This document shows positions 62,921-64,000 of a stretch of DNA of 64,000 nt, piece by piece; position 1 is the first letter of the stretch, and the number at the start of each line of letters is the position of its first letter. The stretch lies in NCBI RefSeq assembly GCF_963678975.1, contig NC_089280.1, forward strand, positions 2,121,001 to 2,185,000, given 5' to 3'. A program made the translations under genes and the position numbers. Source of the stretch: Dysidea avara (Eukaryota > Porifera > Demospongiae > Dictyoceratida > Dysideidae). The notes below the pieces were generated by a model. It was not told the origin of the DNA and ran no database searches. It saw only the letters and a list, made by a program, of their open reading frames with translations.

Positions 62921-64000
62921 GCCTATTCAGTATTAAAATTTGGCAATATTTTGACTGAAAAATGATACCACTTTGTTTAAGTGATTCACAATGCTTGTAA
63001 TTAAAGCATTGTGAGTCACCTAATTTATAAGTGTAATAACGTTGAAACGACACCATTATTCCAGAACAGTTGTAACAGCTACTAGCTGCATGTCATATAC
63101 AGCCACAGCCAGTACCTAAAAATATATTCTTTACAAGAACAGGAAGGAGAAGGATGCAGCTACACATATGATCAATACTTGCCATTAATTTTGTGTTTGA
63201 AATACCTTAATTTAGTGGTACATTAAATTTAGCAATTTTAGAGTTTGGTTTTTTGCTAATTGATTGTATCAATTCACGAATTAATAAAATTTATATGGTG
63301 AATTCACCAATATACAAGATTGCTAAATTTATAGTGTATTGCTTGGCTTAAGGTACTGTATAGCTAGTGTGCTTTACAGTCTCATGGCTCAAACTATAAC
63401 GTCCAAACAGCAACAATGAAGGGAAGGTTAGAGAGGGCAAGTATACACTCACCATGTAGTGTGTAGAGTACGCATACAGGAGGTCGGGGGTGATGCTCCC
63501 TCTGGAAATTTTTGGAATATAGCTATCACAAGATTGAATCTGGAAGCTATTTTTAACCAAATACTCTATTGTACTGAAAGATTGTGGGGGTACAAGATGG
63601 ATGAGTTCAGTTGTAAGCAATTTTAGAAAAACAGAACTACACTTTTAAATGCTATATATTGGATTATAAGGCAATACATAATAGTGGATTGTCAAAGACA
63701 TACACAGGATTGGATCTTAATTAAGGTCATTGTAGAGATTTAAAATGCACACAAAAATAACTTCAACTTTGTAGTATATATAGCCACAGACTGTTCTGTT
63801 ACTATTTCAATCTGGCTTTTTACAACTATATGGCCCCATCACCATATTAATATTTTACAACCAGAGTCCAAAATCACTTAAATATACAACTAGTTTTTGG
63901 CCACAACTAACCCCCTTATAATGTGACAGCGTAATGCTGTGGTATCATTTGAGCTTATAAAGTTGAGCTTCACTAAGGGGGTTTGGGAGTGAAAACCCTG
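62921..64000. other. Right end of window, no gene seen
   Basis: AT-rich with repeat-like pieces (GGGGGTGATGCTCCC near 63485). I find no receptor exon and no RNA gene. Confidence 0.4.

Noticed and set aside
63348..63620. 90-codon minus-strand open frame near the right end
   Set aside because: No recognisable motif, in repeat-like AT-rich DNA, and no splice or promoter support.

Overview
The window is a eukaryotic, AT-rich, intron- and repeat-rich segment, most likely from a demosponge. The reasons are a tandem array of GABA-B-type class C receptor genes with many short GT-AG introns and dense non-autonomous transposons. The species cannot be fixed from sequence alone. All recognised protein-coding content is on the + strand and belongs to one gene family.

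Layout. Gene A (exons from 6364 to 23691; no exon 1 found), gene B (27840-38916, complete, 845 aa by my exon joining), gene C (41425-49109, complete, 895 aa), gene D (51371-60889, complete, 895 aa) and remnant E (about 61690-62582, a broken 5' part). Genes B, C and D each have 15 exons with the same intron phases: 0 for introns 1-7, then 1, 1, 2, then 0 for introns 11-14. Exon 1 encodes the signal peptide and start of lobe 1. Exons 2-9 encode the rest of the Venus-flytrap domain. Exons 10-14 carry seven membrane segments and exon 15 the cytoplasmic tail. There is no cysteine-rich domain between flytrap and membrane part, which is the GABA-B arrangement and not the metabotropic-glutamate one. 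C and D are a recent duplicate pair that also share introns and flanks; A and B are older paralogues.

Between and inside the genes lie minisatellites, (TG)n and (CA)n tracts, tRNA-derived SINEs, hAT-like elements with target-site duplications, TA-flanked MITEs, long palindromic foldback elements and a LINE fragment. Most of the length of genes A and B is intronic repeat.

The most interesting observations are: (1) patchwork near-identity between paralogues at sub-exon scale, which looks like gene conversion; (2) apparent replacement of most GABA-contact residues together with a very divergent lobe-2 exon 4, pointing to other ligands; (3) a dispersed motif of about 25 bp (core TGTTCTATTAGAGTATCTC) in many unrelated places, including directly after tRNA-like heads; (4) a repeat family carrying a conserved coding-like peptide (WDTKEDTGK); and (5) a mobile cassette that looks like a promoter plus a first exon with a splice donor.
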